Position numbers and translations under genes: made by a program | The notes under the pieces: generated by a model | The model's database searches: none | The model's input: the letters and a program-made list of their open reading frames with translations, nothing else | What the model was told of the DNA's origin: nothing | In this document: positions 8,784 to 18,631 of the stretch, piece after piece | Position numbering within the stretch: position 1 is the stretch's first letter | Layout: each line of letters starts with the position of its first letter | Origin: Pseudomonas sp. H9 | GTDB lineage: Bacteria; Pseudomonadota; Gammaproteobacteria; Pseudomonadales; Pseudomonadaceae | Assembly: GCF_004353925.1 (NCBI RefSeq) | Contig: NZ_SMOK01000011.1 | Location: 186,001 to 250,000 of the forward strand | DNA length: 64,000 nucleotides | Direction: 5' to 3'

Positions 8784-9968
8784 ATGAGCAATAAAGTAGT
8801 GGTCGCCGGCGTCGGCATGATCCAGTTCACCAAACCAGGCCAGAGTGACGAGTACCATGTCATGGGTGCCAATGCCGCAAAAGCTGCCCTCGCCGATGCC
8901 GGCATAGACTACACACTGGTCCAGCAGGCGTACGTCGGTTACGTCTACGGTGACTCAACCTGCGGTCAGGCTGCGGTATACGGCGTTGGCCTGACGGGTA
9001 TCCCGGTAATCAACGTCAACAACAATTGCTCGACCGGCTCCACCGCGCTGTTCCTGGCCCGACAGGCCGTGGCCAGCGGCGCCATTGACTGCGCCATCGC
9101 CCTGGGCTTCGAGCAGATGGTGCCGGGCGCGCTGAAAGGCGCCTACACCGACCGCACCGGCCCGATGGACCGTTTCGCGAAGACCATGACCCAGGTTCAG
9201 GGCTTTGACGAGCAAGCACCGCGCGCCGCGCAGTTCTTTGGCGGTGCCGGGCGTGTCTACATGCAGGAATACGGCATCAGCCGCGAAGTCTTTGCCAAGA
9301 TTCGCGCCAAGGCCAGCCAACACGCTGCACGTAACCCGCTGGCAGTGTTCCGTAATGTGGTGAGCGTCGAGGAAGTCATGGCATCGCCGATGATCTTCGA
9401 TCCGCTGACCCGCCTGCAGTGCTGTCCGCCGACCTGCGGCGCCGCTGCCGCGATCGTCTGCTCGGAAGCCTTCGCCAAGAAGCATGGCCTGAACACCGAT
9501 GTGCTGATCGTCGGCCAGTCGATGACCACCGACCGCAATAGCACGTTCGACGAAGCCGACATGCGTAAGTTGGTTGGCTATGACATGACCCGCAACGCCG
9601 CGGTTAGCGTGTTCGAACAGGCTGGCGTCGGCCCGCAGGACATCCAGGTGGTCGAGTTGCACGACTGCTTCACCGCCAACGAACTGATCACCTATGAAGG
9701 CCTGATGCTGACGCCGGAAGGCACTGCCGAGAAGTTCATCGCCGATGGCGACAACACCTATGGTGGCCGCGTGGTCACCAACCCGTCCGGCGGCCTGCTC
9801 TCAAAGGGTCACCCACTAGGCGCCACCGGCCTGGCGCAGTGCTTCGAGCTGACCCGTCAGCTGCGTGGCACTGCCGATGCCACCCAGGTCGAGGGCGCGC
9901 GCTTTGCACTGCAACACAACCTCGGTCTGGGTGGTGCCTGCGTCGTCACCCTGTACCAGCGTCAGTAA
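8784..9968 (+). CDS. Thiolase of SCPx/lipid-transfer-protein type
   Basis: 394 residues. All three thiolase catalytic positions are present: Cys82 in NNNCSTGS, His343 in KGHPLGATG, and Cys386 in GLGGACVV. This is the SCP-x thiolase branch, which cleaves 3-ketoacyl-CoAs including bulky or 2-methyl-branched ones such as steroid side chains. GGAG-like AGAAAGAGC precedes the ATG. It sits between acyl-CoA ligases and a MaoC hydratase pair, giving a coherent beta-oxidation set. It contrasts with the second thiolase-fold protein at 20730, which lacks these cysteines. Confidence 0.9.
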   Translation: MSNKVVVAGVGMIQFTKPGQSDEYHVMGANAAKAALADAGIDYTLVQQAYVGYVYGDSTCGQAAVYGVGLTGIPVINVNNNCSTGSTALFLARQAVASGAIDCAIALGFEQMVPGALKGAYTDRTGPMDRFAKTMTQVQGFDEQAPRAAQFFGGAGRVYMQEYGISREVFAKIRAKASQHAARNPLAVFRNVVSVEEVMASPMIFDPLTRLQCCPPTCGAAAAIVCSEAFAKKHGLNTDVLIVGQSMTTDRNSTFDEADMRKLVGYDMTRNAAVSVFEQAGVGPQDIQVVELHDCFTANELITYEGLMLTPEGTAEKFIADGDNTYGGRVVTNPSGGLLSKGHPLGATGLAQCFELTRQLRGTADATQVEGARFALQHNLGLGGACVVTLYQRQ

Positions 9969-9985
9969 TGACCGGAGCACTTCCC

Positions 9986-10426
9986 ATGATCGACAAGAGC
10001 CATATCGGTGCTGTGGTTTCCAAGCACACCCAGGAGGTCGAAGCTGGTCGCCTGCGTTTCTTCGCCAAGGCCACCGGCCAGCAAGACCCACGCTATAGCG
10101 ACCCCGAGGCCGCCCGTGCAGCCGGTTACAAAAATCTGCCGGTGCCACCGACCTTCCTGTTCTGCCTGGACATGGAAGCCGGCGGTTCAGGCTCGGTGCT
10201 CAAACGCTTGAACATCGACCTCGGCAAGATCCTCCACGCAGAGCAGGCATTCACCTACCACCAACCGGCGTTTGCTGGCGATCGCCTGAGCTTTGAAACC
10301 AGGATCGTCGACATCTACGACAAGAAGGGGGGAGCGCTGGAGTTCGTGGTACGCGAGACCCGTGTAACCAACGCCACCGGCGATCTGGTGGCAGAGCTGC
10401 GCAACAGTCTCGTCGTGCGTAATTGA
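9986..10426 (+). CDS. MaoC-like hydratase N-terminal-domain protein (FAS1-type dehydratase half)
   Basis: 146 residues with a hotdog fold of the MaoC_dehydrat_N type (VEAGRLRFFAKATGQQDP near the N-terminus, then YKNLPVPPTFLFCLDME). Proteins of this length usually pair with a second single-hotdog MaoC protein to make a heteromeric 2-enoyl-CoA hydratase; the partner follows 10 bp later. CGGAG precedes the ATG at 9986. An in-frame ATG at 9968 overlapping the thiolase stop has no ribosome site. It lacks the D-x4-H catalytic pair that its partner has, so it likely helps bind the CoA substrate. Confidence 0.8.
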   Translation: MIDKSHIGAVVSKHTQEVEAGRLRFFAKATGQQDPRYSDPEAARAAGYKNLPVPPTFLFCLDMEAGGSGSVLKRLNIDLGKILHAEQAFTYHQPAFAGDRLSFETRIVDIYDKKGGALEFVVRETRVTNATGDLVAELRNSLVVRN

Positions 10427-10436
10427 GGAACCGACC

Positions 10437-10844
10437 ATGAATCTTGCCCAAACCGAAGTCGGCTACGAACTGCCGTCGTTCACCACTGAGCCGATAAGTC
10501 GCACCACCCTGGCGCTGTACTGCGGCGCCTCGGGCGATCACAACCCGATCCACGTCGACATCGACTTCGCCAGGAAGGCTGGCATGCCCGACGTGTTCGC
10601 TCACGGCATGTTGTCAATGGCCTACCTGGCTCGCCTGCTGACCAATTGGGTGGCGCAGGAGCAGCTGCGTCACTACACGGTGCGCTTCGTCGCGATCACC
10701 CAACTGCAGGAGCAGATCACCTGCTCAGGCAAGGTGCTCGAGAAAGATGAAGCTGCCGGCACCGTGCGCCTGGAAATCACCACCCGCAACCAGGCGGGTG
10801 AAATCAAGCTCAGCGGCGAAGCCATCGTCGCACTGAGCGCCTGA
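10437..10844 (+). CDS. MaoC-family (R)-specific enoyl-CoA hydratase
   Basis: 135 residues. The hydratase-2 catalytic pair Asp34/His39 lies in GASGDHNPIHVD, followed by FAHGMLSMAYLARLL, typical of MaoC/PhaJ proteins. It would hydrate a trans-2-enoyl-CoA to the (R)-3-hydroxyacyl-CoA. With the preceding 146-residue protein it probably forms the heteromeric hydratase seen in steroid side-chain pathways. GAGGAACCG lies immediately upstream. Confidence 0.87.
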   Translation: MNLAQTEVGYELPSFTTEPISRTTLALYCGASGDHNPIHVDIDFARKAGMPDVFAHGMLSMAYLARLLTNWVAQEQLRHYTVRFVAITQLQEQITCSGKVLEKDEAAGTVRLEITTRNQAGEIKLSGEAIVALSA

Positions 10845-10862
10845 CTTTTAGAGGAGAGAAAC

Positions 10863-11699
10863 ATGAGCAAGAAACTTGAAGGCAAAGTTGCCCTGATCAC
10901 CGGCTCCGGCCGTGGCATCGGCCGTGAGGTCGCTCTGCAACTGGCGGCCCTGGGCGCCAACATCGTGATCAACGACCTCGATCAGGAGCCCGCCGAACAA
11001 ACCGTCGCCGACATCCGCGCCGCCGGTGGTGAAGCCGTCGCCTGCATCGGCAGCGTGACCGCCGAAGATTTTGCCGATCGCCTGCTCAAGACCGCCATGG
11101 ACAACTTCGGCAGTATCGACATCATCGTCAACAATGCCGGCTTCACCTGGGACAACGTGATCCAGAAGATGTCCGACGAACAGTGGGACGCGATCATCGG
11201 CTGCCATCTGACCGCACCGTTCCGCATCCTGCGTGCCGCCCAGCCGATCTTCAGCGCGCTGGCCAAGCAAGACGCTGCCGAAGGCCGCGAAGTACTGCGC
11301 AAAGTGGTCAACATTTCCTCCGGCGCCGCCGGTGGCAACGCTGGCCAGGCCAACTACTCGTCGGCCAAGGCCGGCATCCTCGGCATGACCAAGGCGCTCG
11401 CCAAGGAGTGGGGCCGTTACAAGGTCAACGTCAACGCCGTGGCCTTCGGCATCATTGATACCCGACTGACCCAGGCCCTGGCCGGTGAAGACAGCAAGAC
11501 CGTCAACATCGAAGGCCGCGAGATCAAGGTTGGCGTGCAGAAGGCCCGTCTCGACGCCGTCAGCACCACTATTCCGCTGGGACGTCCGGGCAAGGCCGAG
11601 GAAGCGGCCGGCGCGGTGGTGTTGTTCTGCCTGCCGGAGTCGGACTACTGCTCCGGTCAGACCATCTACTGCGGCGGCGGCCCCGGCGGCAATTTCTAA
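10863..11699 (+). CDS. SDR-family 3-hydroxyacyl-CoA dehydrogenase
   Basis: 278 residues. The NAD(P)-binding TGSGRGIG is at 13-20, NNAG at 90-93, the catalytic Ser in NISSG near 152, and Tyr165/Lys169 in YSSAK. The insert EGREIKVGVQKARL near the C-terminus and the length resemble the bacterial 17-beta-HSD4-like, MaoC-linked SDRs that oxidise (R)-3-hydroxyacyl-CoA. Position straight after the hydratase pair supports this step. It has a strong ribosome site (AGAGGAGAG). Other 3-oxoacyl reductase annotations are possible from family alone. Confidence 0.87.
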   Translation: MSKKLEGKVALITGSGRGIGREVALQLAALGANIVINDLDQEPAEQTVADIRAAGGEAVACIGSVTAEDFADRLLKTAMDNFGSIDIIVNNAGFTWDNVIQKMSDEQWDAIIGCHLTAPFRILRAAQPIFSALAKQDAAEGREVLRKVVNISSGAAGGNAGQANYSSAKAGILGMTKALAKEWGRYKVNVNAVAFGIIDTRLTQALAGEDSKTVNIEGREIKVGVQKARLDAVSTTIPLGRPGKAEEAAGAVVLFCLPESDYCSGQTIYCGGGPGGNF

Positions 11700-11719
11700 G
11701 TAAACACCCGATAGCGGAA

Positions 11720-11742
11720 CAATCGCACCCATCGTGCGATTG
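11720..11742 (+). other. Perfect intra-operon hairpin
   Basis: CAATCGCAC and GTGCGATTG form a perfect 9-bp stem with a 5-base loop (CCATC), 20 bp after the SDR stop and 58 bp before the next start. There is no T-run, so it is more likely an mRNA-processing or stabilising element than a terminator. Confidence 0.45.
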
Positions 11743-11799
11743 ACCCGGTGCATTCACGAATTTTTGCTGCCCTATGGGCACCGCAATCCGAGGCATCCC

Positions 11800-12948
11800 A
11801 TGACTGACTACCAATCTCCCTGGATTGTCGATGATCTGGTGATCTTCCAGGAATCCGCGCGCCGCTTCGTCGCCGAAGAGCTTCTCCCCAATGAAGAGCG
11901 CTGGGCCAAGCAACAGCGAGTCGATCGTGACACCTGGCGGCGCGCCGGCGAGTGCGGCATGTTGCTGCTGAGCATTCCCGAAGAGTACGGTGGCATGGGA
12001 GGCAGCTTCGCCCACGACGCCATCCTGAACATCGAGCAGAGCCGTCAGATCTCCGCCAGCCTGGGCAACAACGTGCACAGCGGCATCGTCGCCCACTACA
12101 TCCTGCGCTACGCCAGCGAGGAGCAGAAGCAAAAGTGGCTGCCCAAGATGGCCAGCGGTGAGCTGGTAGGCGCCATCGCCATGTCCGAGCCGGGTGCCGG
12201 TTCCGATCTGCAGGCCATCAAGTGCCGCGCGGTGAAGGATGGCGACGACTACGTTATCAATGGTTCGAAGACCTTCATCACCAACGGTTACCACGCCGAC
12301 CTGATCCTGGTGGTGGCCAAGACCGATCCGGAGAAAGGGGCCAAGGGCACCTCGATCATCGTGGTCGAGACCGAGAATTTGGCGGGCTTCCGCCGCGGCC
12401 GCATCCTCGAGAAGATCGGCCAGAAGGCCCAGGACACTGCCGAGCTGTTCTTCGACGACATGCGCGTGCCGCAGGCCAACCTGCTCGGCCCTGTGGAAGG
12501 CCAGGGTTTCATCCAGCTCATGCAGCAGCTGCCGCAGGAGCGCATGATCATCGCCCTCGCTGCGCTGGGCGGTATGGAGCGCGCGCTCACCGACACCATC
12601 GAGTACACCCGCAACCGCAAGCTGTTCGGCAAGACCTCGATAGACCTGCAGAACACCCGCTTCAAGCTGGCCGAGATGCAGACCACTTACACCATCGCAC
12701 GTACCTTCATCGACGACTGCATGGTCAAGGTCCTCAAGGGCGAACTGACCGGCGAAGTTGCCGCAATGGCCAAGTGGTGGGGCACCCAGCGCTACTGTGA
12801 AATCGTCGATGAATGCCTGCAACTGCACGGCGGCTACGGCTACATGGTCGAATACCCGATCGCCCGTCAGTACGTGAACTCACGGATCATGAAGATCTTC
12901 GGTGGCTCCAACGAAGTCTTGAAGGAAATCATCGCACGCACCCTGTAA
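11800..12948 (+). CDS. Acyl-CoA dehydrogenase (IVD-like, single-subunit type)
   Basis: 382 residues with the full ACAD order: N-terminal helices, FAD/substrate motif AMSEPGAGSDL near 137-147, NGSKTFITNG, and C-terminal LQLHGGYGYMVEYPIARQY. The base corresponding to MCAD Glu376 is Gly (KIFGGSNE), but a Glu is present in helix G (QQLPQERMIIAL, about 247). This is the isovaleryl/long-chain arrangement and suggests branched or bulky acyl-CoAs. The ATG at 11800 has GAGG seven bases upstream. Electrons would pass to the ETF encoded at 26496-28175. Confidence 0.9.
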   Translation: MTDYQSPWIVDDLVIFQESARRFVAEELLPNEERWAKQQRVDRDTWRRAGECGMLLLSIPEEYGGMGGSFAHDAILNIEQSRQISASLGNNVHSGIVAHYILRYASEEQKQKWLPKMASGELVGAIAMSEPGAGSDLQAIKCRAVKDGDDYVINGSKTFITNGYHADLILVVAKTDPEKGAKGTSIIVVETENLAGFRRGRILEKIGQKAQDTAELFFDDMRVPQANLLGPVEGQGFIQLMQQLPQERMIIALAALGGMERALTDTIEYTRNRKLFGKTSIDLQNTRFKLAEMQTTYTIARTFIDDCMVKVLKGELTGEVAAMAKWWGTQRYCEIVDECLQLHGGYGYMVEYPIARQYVNSRIMKIFGGSNEVLKEIIARTL

Positions 12949-13016
12949 GCGCCGGCGAGCCCTACAACTGCTGCCCGTTGCCCCGTGCGACGGGCGTCCC
13001 TGCACCGAGAACCGCA

Positions 13017-13823
13017 ATGAAGCCGTCGACTATAGAACTGTCCATCGACAACGGCCTGGCCACGCTGGTCATGGCCCGCCCCGAGCGCAAGAACGCGCTC
13101 ACTGTGCAAATGTTCGCCGAGTTGCTCGATGCCCTCAACGGACTGCGCCGCAACCCTGAGGTCAAGGCCGTACTGTTGACCGGAGCGGGCAACGACTTCT
13201 GCTCTGGTGGCGACATCGGCAACATGCAGGGTGACTTCGTCGAAGGCGCCTCCGTGCGCCGGCGCATGGAGGAGAACAACCGCCTGTTGCTGGCCATGGC
13301 CGACTTCGACAAGCCGCTTATCGCCGCGGTCGACGGTGTGGCCTTCGGCGCCGGGTTCAGCCTGGGGCTGGCCTGCGACTTCCTGATCGCCTCCGAGCGA
13401 GCGCGCTTCTGCATGGCCTTCGCCCGACTTGGCCTCGGCCCGGACCTGGGCGCCTCGTATACCTTGCCGCGCATCGTCGGTTTGCAGAAGGCCAAGGAGA
13501 TCATCTACTCGGCCCGCGAAATCCCTGCCCAGGAAGCCGCGCAGCTAGGCATCGCCCTGGAAGTGCTGCCAGTAGAGCGCTTCCATGCCCGCGCTGAGGA
13601 GCTAGCCCGCGCCATGGCCAACCTGTCACCCACGGGCTTCAGCATGACCAAGCGCCTGCTCAACGCCTCACTGGAAAGCGACCTGGCCGGCATGCTCAAT
13701 GCCGAAGCGAGCAACCAGGCGGTGTGCATGTCCTCGAACTACCTCAAGGAGGCCGCCGGCCGTTTCACCCGTAAGGAGCCGGCGCTGTTCCAGTGGCCGA
13801 AATCCAAGCGCAACGACGCCTGA
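13017..13823 (+). CDS. Crotonase-family enoyl-CoA hydratase/isomerase
   Basis: 268 residues. The oxyanion-hole segment FCSGGDIG is at 61-68 and VDGVAFGAGFSLGLACDF at about 106-122. The catalytic region reads LGLGPDLGASYTLPR, with Asp143 where isomerase-type crotonases (PaaG, enoyl-CoA isomerases) carry a single acid. The missing hydratase Glu favours double-bond isomerisation or ring opening over simple hydration. GAGAA lies just before the ATG. The long in-frame upstream extension overlaps the ACAD gene and is rejected. Confidence 0.83.
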   Translation: MKPSTIELSIDNGLATLVMARPERKNALTVQMFAELLDALNGLRRNPEVKAVLLTGAGNDFCSGGDIGNMQGDFVEGASVRRRMEENNRLLLAMADFDKPLIAAVDGVAFGAGFSLGLACDFLIASERARFCMAFARLGLGPDLGASYTLPRIVGLQKAKEIIYSAREIPAQEAAQLGIALEVLPVERFHARAEELARAMANLSPTGFSMTKRLLNASLESDLAGMLNAEASNQAVCMSSNYLKEAAGRFTRKEPALFQWPKSKRNDA

Positions 13824-13859
13824 GCGTCCACCCATCACGATGATAAAAAGAGGTTTGCA

Positions 13860-15272
13860 ATGAGCATGAATGACAACCCGAACGGTGTGCAGATCCGCGC
13901 GATCCTGGACAAGCAGCGCGCCGCTTTCCTGGAAGCAGGCCCGTCTTGCGCCGAGCAGCGCATCGAACTGATTGACCGCGCCATCGGCCTGTTGGTCGAT
14001 CACGAGCAAGAGATCATCGAAGCGGTCACCCGTGATTTTGGCCATCGCAGCAAGGACTTCACCCGCGTCAGTGAAGTGCTGTCGCCGCTGATGACCCTGA
14101 AGCAGACCAAGGCCCGGTTGGCCGAGTGGATGAAGCCCGAAACCCGCCACACCGACCGCGGCGAAGCCTGGGTGGAGTACCAGCCGCTGGGCGTGATTGG
14201 CATCGTCAGCCCGTGGAACTTCCCGGTCAACCTGGCCTTCAGTGCCCTGGCTGGCGCTCTGGCGGCCGGCAATCGGGTGATGATCAAGCCGTCCGAGTTC
14301 ACTCCGCGCACGTCCGAGCTGATGGCGCGAATGTTCGCCTCGGTGTTCGCCGAAGAGGAAGTCGCGTTGATCACCGGCGGTCCGCAGGTCGGTCAGGCGT
14401 TCTGCAGTCAGCCCTTCGACCACCTGTTATTCACTGGCGCAACCAGCGTCGGCAAGCACGTGATGCGCGCCGCCGCCGAGAACCTGGTGCCGGTAACCCT
14501 GGAGCTGGGCGGCAAGTCGCCGACCATCGTTTCGCGCTCCGCCGACTTCAAGGCCGCAGTGACTAAAGTCATCACCGGCAAGATGCATAACTCCGGGCAG
14601 ATCTGCCTGGCGCCAGACTATGTGTTCGTTCCAGAGGAGAAGGTCGAGGAATTTATCGCCACTGCCAAGGTTGTGCTGGCCGGCTACTTCCCGAACCTCA
14701 AGGACAACCCGGACTACACCTCGGTTATCAACGCCCGCCATTTCGAGCGCCTGCAGGGATACCTGGCCGAGGCGCGCGAGGCCGGCGTTGAGCTGATCGA
14801 ACTGAACCCGGCTGGCGAGGATTTCACTGACCAGCCACACCACAAGATCGCCCCGACCCTGCTGCGCAACCCTGGCGATCATCTGAAGGTGATGCAGGAC
14901 GAGATCTTCGGTCCGCTGCTGCCGATCAAGTCGTACCAGACGATTGCCGAAGTGGTCGCCTATATCAATGCCCATCCGCGTCCGCTGGGCCTCTACTACT
15001 TCGGCACCGATGCCGACGAGGAAGCCTACGTGCTCAGCCGCACCACTTCCGGCGGGGTGACCCTCAACGAAGTGATCAAGCACGTCGGCGTCGAGAACCT
15101 GCCATTCGGCGGTGTCGGCCCCAGCGGCATGGGGGCTTATCACGGTATGGACGGCTTCAAGACCTTCAGCCACGCCAAGGCTGTGTATCGCCCGGTCGAG
15201 GGTCCGGACCTGATGCGTCCGCCCTACGTCGAGCAAGTCCGCCAGATCGTCAGCTCGTTGATCAGTCGTTAA
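13860..15272 (+). CDS. Aldehyde dehydrogenase (coniferyl-aldehyde dehydrogenase-like)
   Basis: 470 residues. The general base Glu215 is in LELGGKSP and the nucleophile Cys249 in NSGQICL; the NAD-binding FTGATSVGKHV is near 191-201 and IVSPWNFPVNL near 115-125. The short length, the LAPDYV segment after the Cys and the C-terminal FGGVGPSGMGAYHG fit the class 3/coniferyl aldehyde dehydrogenase (CalB) branch. It would oxidise the aldehyde from the GMC or zinc alcohol dehydrogenase to the acid for the acyl-CoA ligases. AAGAGG lies eight bases before the ATG. Confidence 0.88.
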   Translation: MSMNDNPNGVQIRAILDKQRAAFLEAGPSCAEQRIELIDRAIGLLVDHEQEIIEAVTRDFGHRSKDFTRVSEVLSPLMTLKQTKARLAEWMKPETRHTDRGEAWVEYQPLGVIGIVSPWNFPVNLAFSALAGALAAGNRVMIKPSEFTPRTSELMARMFASVFAEEEVALITGGPQVGQAFCSQPFDHLLFTGATSVGKHVMRAAAENLVPVTLELGGKSPTIVSRSADFKAAVTKVITGKMHNSGQICLAPDYVFVPEEKVEEFIATAKVVLAGYFPNLKDNPDYTSVINARHFERLQGYLAEAREAGVELIELNPAGEDFTDQPHHKIAPTLLRNPGDHLKVMQDEIFGPLLPIKSYQTIAEVVAYINAHPRPLGLYYFGTDADEEAYVLSRTTSGGVTLNEVIKHVGVENLPFGGVGPSGMGAYHGMDGFKTFSHAKAVYRPVEGPDLMRPPYVEQVRQIVSSLISR

Positions 15273-15324
15273 TCCGGCGGGACGTGATCGCGTTGTTACG
15301 TCCCGCATTCACAGGAAGTTGTTT

Positions 15325-16410
15325 ATGAGAGCTGCCGTATTCCATCAGCCGGGTTCGCCATTGACCATCGAAGAAGTCAGCATCAGCAAACCCGGGCCGC
15401 GTGAGGTGCTGATCCGCACCATGGCCAGCGGCGTCTGCCATTCCGATCTGCACATCGTCGATGGCACCTATCCCTATGCGCTGCCGCTGCTGCTCGGTCA
15501 TGAGTCGGCGGGCATCGTCGAGGCGGTCGGCGCCGACGTGCGCAGTGTCAAGCCGGGCGATCATGTGGTCACCTGCCTGTCAGCGTTCTGCGGTTGCTGC
15601 AGCGATTGTGTCACCGGCCACATGAACCGCTGCCAGTCGCCGAGTACCAAGCGAGGTAAAGACGAAGAGTCGCGCCTGAGCTACGTGCACAAGCCGATTG
15701 CGCAGTTCATGAACCTGGGCGGCTTCGCCGAGCAGATGCTGGTCCACGAGAACGCTTGCGTGGCGATCCGTAAAGACATGCCGCTTGATCGTGCCGCGTT
15801 GCTGGGTTGCGCAGTCATCACCGGCACCGGTGCGGTGTTCAACACCGCTCAGGTACGTCCGGGTGAAACCGTGGCGGTGATCGGCTGTGGCGGCGTGGGT
15901 CTGGCCACCATCAACGGAGCGGCGCTGGCTGGCGCAGCGCGGATCATCGCCATAGACATGCTTGACAGCAAGCTGGAACTGGCCAGGCAGTTCGGTGCCA
16001 CCGACGTGGTCAATGGCAAGGATGGTGACGCAGTCAAGCAGGTGCTCGAACTGACCGGTGGCGGCGTGCATTACTCGTTCGAATGCATCGGCCTCAAGCA
16101 GACCGCCGAGCAGGCCTTCGGCATGTTGCGTCGCGGCGGCACCGCCACGGTGATTGGCATGATCAAACCAGGCGTCAAGCTTGAGCTGCACGGTCTGGAC
16201 TTTCTTGGTGAAAAGAGAATTCAGGGCTCGTACATGGGCTCCAACCGATTCCTAGTGGACCTGCCGCGCCTGGTCGACTTCTACCTGCAGGGTCGCCTGA
16301 AGCTCGACGAGATGATTTCCCGGCGGATCAAGCTGGAGCAGATCAACAGCGCCTTTGACGAGCTCAAGCGCGGTGAACTGGCGCGCTCGGTGATTGTGTT
16401 CGACCAGTAA
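15325..16410 (+). CDS. Zinc-dependent alcohol dehydrogenase (MDR, class III-like)
   Basis: 361 residues. Catalytic zinc ligands are seen in GVCHSD (Cys38) and GHES (His59, Glu60). The structural zinc loop has Cys89, Cys92, Cys95 and Cys103 in the FCGCCSDCVTGHMNRC segment. The NAD-binding GCGGVGL is near 190. It would oxidise an alcohol with NAD+. An upstream TTG (15319) is in frame, but the ATG at 15325 has AGGA at the proper distance. Beside the aldehyde dehydrogenase it gives a second, NAD-linked route from alcohol to acid in addition to the GMC enzyme. Confidence 0.9.
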   Translation: MRAAVFHQPGSPLTIEEVSISKPGPREVLIRTMASGVCHSDLHIVDGTYPYALPLLLGHESAGIVEAVGADVRSVKPGDHVVTCLSAFCGCCSDCVTGHMNRCQSPSTKRGKDEESRLSYVHKPIAQFMNLGGFAEQMLVHENACVAIRKDMPLDRAALLGCAVITGTGAVFNTAQVRPGETVAVIGCGGVGLATINGAALAGAARIIAIDMLDSKLELARQFGATDVVNGKDGDAVKQVLELTGGGVHYSFECIGLKQTAEQAFGMLRRGGTATVIGMIKPGVKLELHGLDFLGEKRIQGSYMGSNRFLVDLPRLVDFYLQGRLKLDEMISRRIKLEQINSAFDELKRGELARSVIVFDQ

Positions 16411-17454
<1,044 letters not shown>

Positions 17455-17479
17455 TCTGCAGCCGCCGGAGTACCGAGCC

Positions 17480-18631
17480 ATGGATTTCACCTTTAGTGAC
17501 GAACAACAGATGCTGCGCGATATGCTCGCGCGTTATCTGGACGAACAATACGATTTCGACAGCCGGATGAAGGCCGTGGCGTCCGCCGACGGCTGGCGAC
17601 CGGGCTGCTGGCAGGCCTTCGCCAGCGAACTGGGTATTCTTTCGGCAGCTTTCCCGGAGGAGCAGGGCGGCCTGGGCGGCGGTGCAGTGGATAACCTCAT
17701 CGTCATGGAGGCCTTCGGCCGCGCTCTGGTGATCGAGCCCTATCTGTCCACCGTGGTGTTCGCTGGCGGCCTGCTCAAGCGCAGCCCAGGCGCACTGGCC
17801 AGCGACATCATCCCGAGAATCATGGCCGGCGAGGTACGCATCGCCTGGGCCCAGAGCGAGGCACAGAGCCGCTACTGCCTGCACGCCGTGCAACTGTCAG
17901 CGCAGCGCGACGGCGATGCCTTCGTGCTCAACGGTCACAAGACCCTGGTGCTCGATGCGCCATTCGCCACCCACCTGCTGGTCAGCGTGCGCAGTGCCGG
18001 TCAGCGTCGTGACCGCGACGGTATCAGTCTGCTACTGGTCGACAAGGCCAGTGCCGGGCTCCGCACCCAGGACTACCCGACCGTCGACGGCGGGCGTGCC
18101 GCGCAAGTCTGGTTCGAAGACGTCCGCGTCCCAGCGGCCAACCTGATCGGTGCCGAGGGCCAGGGCCTGGCGCTGATCGAGGCGGTGTTCGACGAAGCGT
18201 TGCTGGCGCAGTGCGCCGAAGCGGTGGGGATCATGCAGAAAATGCTCGACGACACCGTGGCCTACGCCAAGGAGCGCCGCCAGTTCGGCATACCAATCGG
18301 CTCGTTCCAGGCCCTGCAGCACCGCATGGTCGACATGCACATCCACATCCAGCAGGCCAGCGGGCTGACCTACATGGCCACCTTAAAACTGGCCGGCACC
18401 CCGCACGAACGGGCGATGGCCGCCAGTGCCGCCAAGGTGCGGGTCGGCAAGGCGCTGCGCGCAGTCGGCCAGGGCGCCGTGCAGATCCACGGCGGTATGG
18501 GTATCACCGAGGAACTGGCGGTCGGTCACTACTTCAAACGCGCCACCGTGATCGAACAGCAGTTCGGCTCGGTGGATCATCACCTGCGCCGCTACAGCGA
18601 ACTGGCCGGGGAGGCTGCCCATGAATCTTGA
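17480..18631 (+). CDS. Acyl-CoA dehydrogenase, small subunit of heteromeric pair 1
   Basis: 383 residues. The N-terminal FSDEQQMLRDMLARYL and C-terminal VQIHGGMGITEELAVGHYFKR are ACAD landmarks, but the FAD/substrate loop is weak (AWAQSEAQSRY in place of the usual SEP-GSD motif). This is typical of the degenerate partner in two-gene acyl-CoA dehydrogenases such as PimD or the FadE heterotetramers of steroid catabolism. The ATG at 17480 has CCGGAG upstream. The 3' end overlaps the next gene by 11 bp, implying translational coupling with the large subunit. Confidence 0.85.
   Translation: MDFTFSDEQQMLRDMLARYLDEQYDFDSRMKAVASADGWRPGCWQAFASELGILSAAFPEEQGGLGGGAVDNLIVMEAFGRALVIEPYLSTVVFAGGLLKRSPGALASDIIPRIMAGEVRIAWAQSEAQSRYCLHAVQLSAQRDGDAFVLNGHKTLVLDAPFATHLLVSVRSAGQRRDRDGISLLLVDKASAGLRTQDYPTVDGGRAAQVWFEDVRVPAANLIGAEGQGLALIEAVFDEALLAQCAEAVGIMQKMLDDTVAYAKERRQFGIPIGSFQALQHRMVDMHIHIQQASGLTYMATLKLAGTPHERAMAASAAKVRVGKALRAVGQGAVQIHGGMGITEELAVGHYFKRATVIEQQFGSVDHHLRRYSELAGEAAHES

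Noticed and set aside
12261-12269. TGGTTCGAA, the core of the AraC-type sites
   Set aside because: It lies within the acyl-CoA dehydrogenase codons for NGSKT, has no ATACT element at the right spacing, and is a chance match.
11569-12828. 419-codon minus-strand open frame
   Set aside because: It overlaps the SDR and acyl-CoA dehydrogenase genes, which are certain; composition is His/Gly/Ala-rich shadow sequence.
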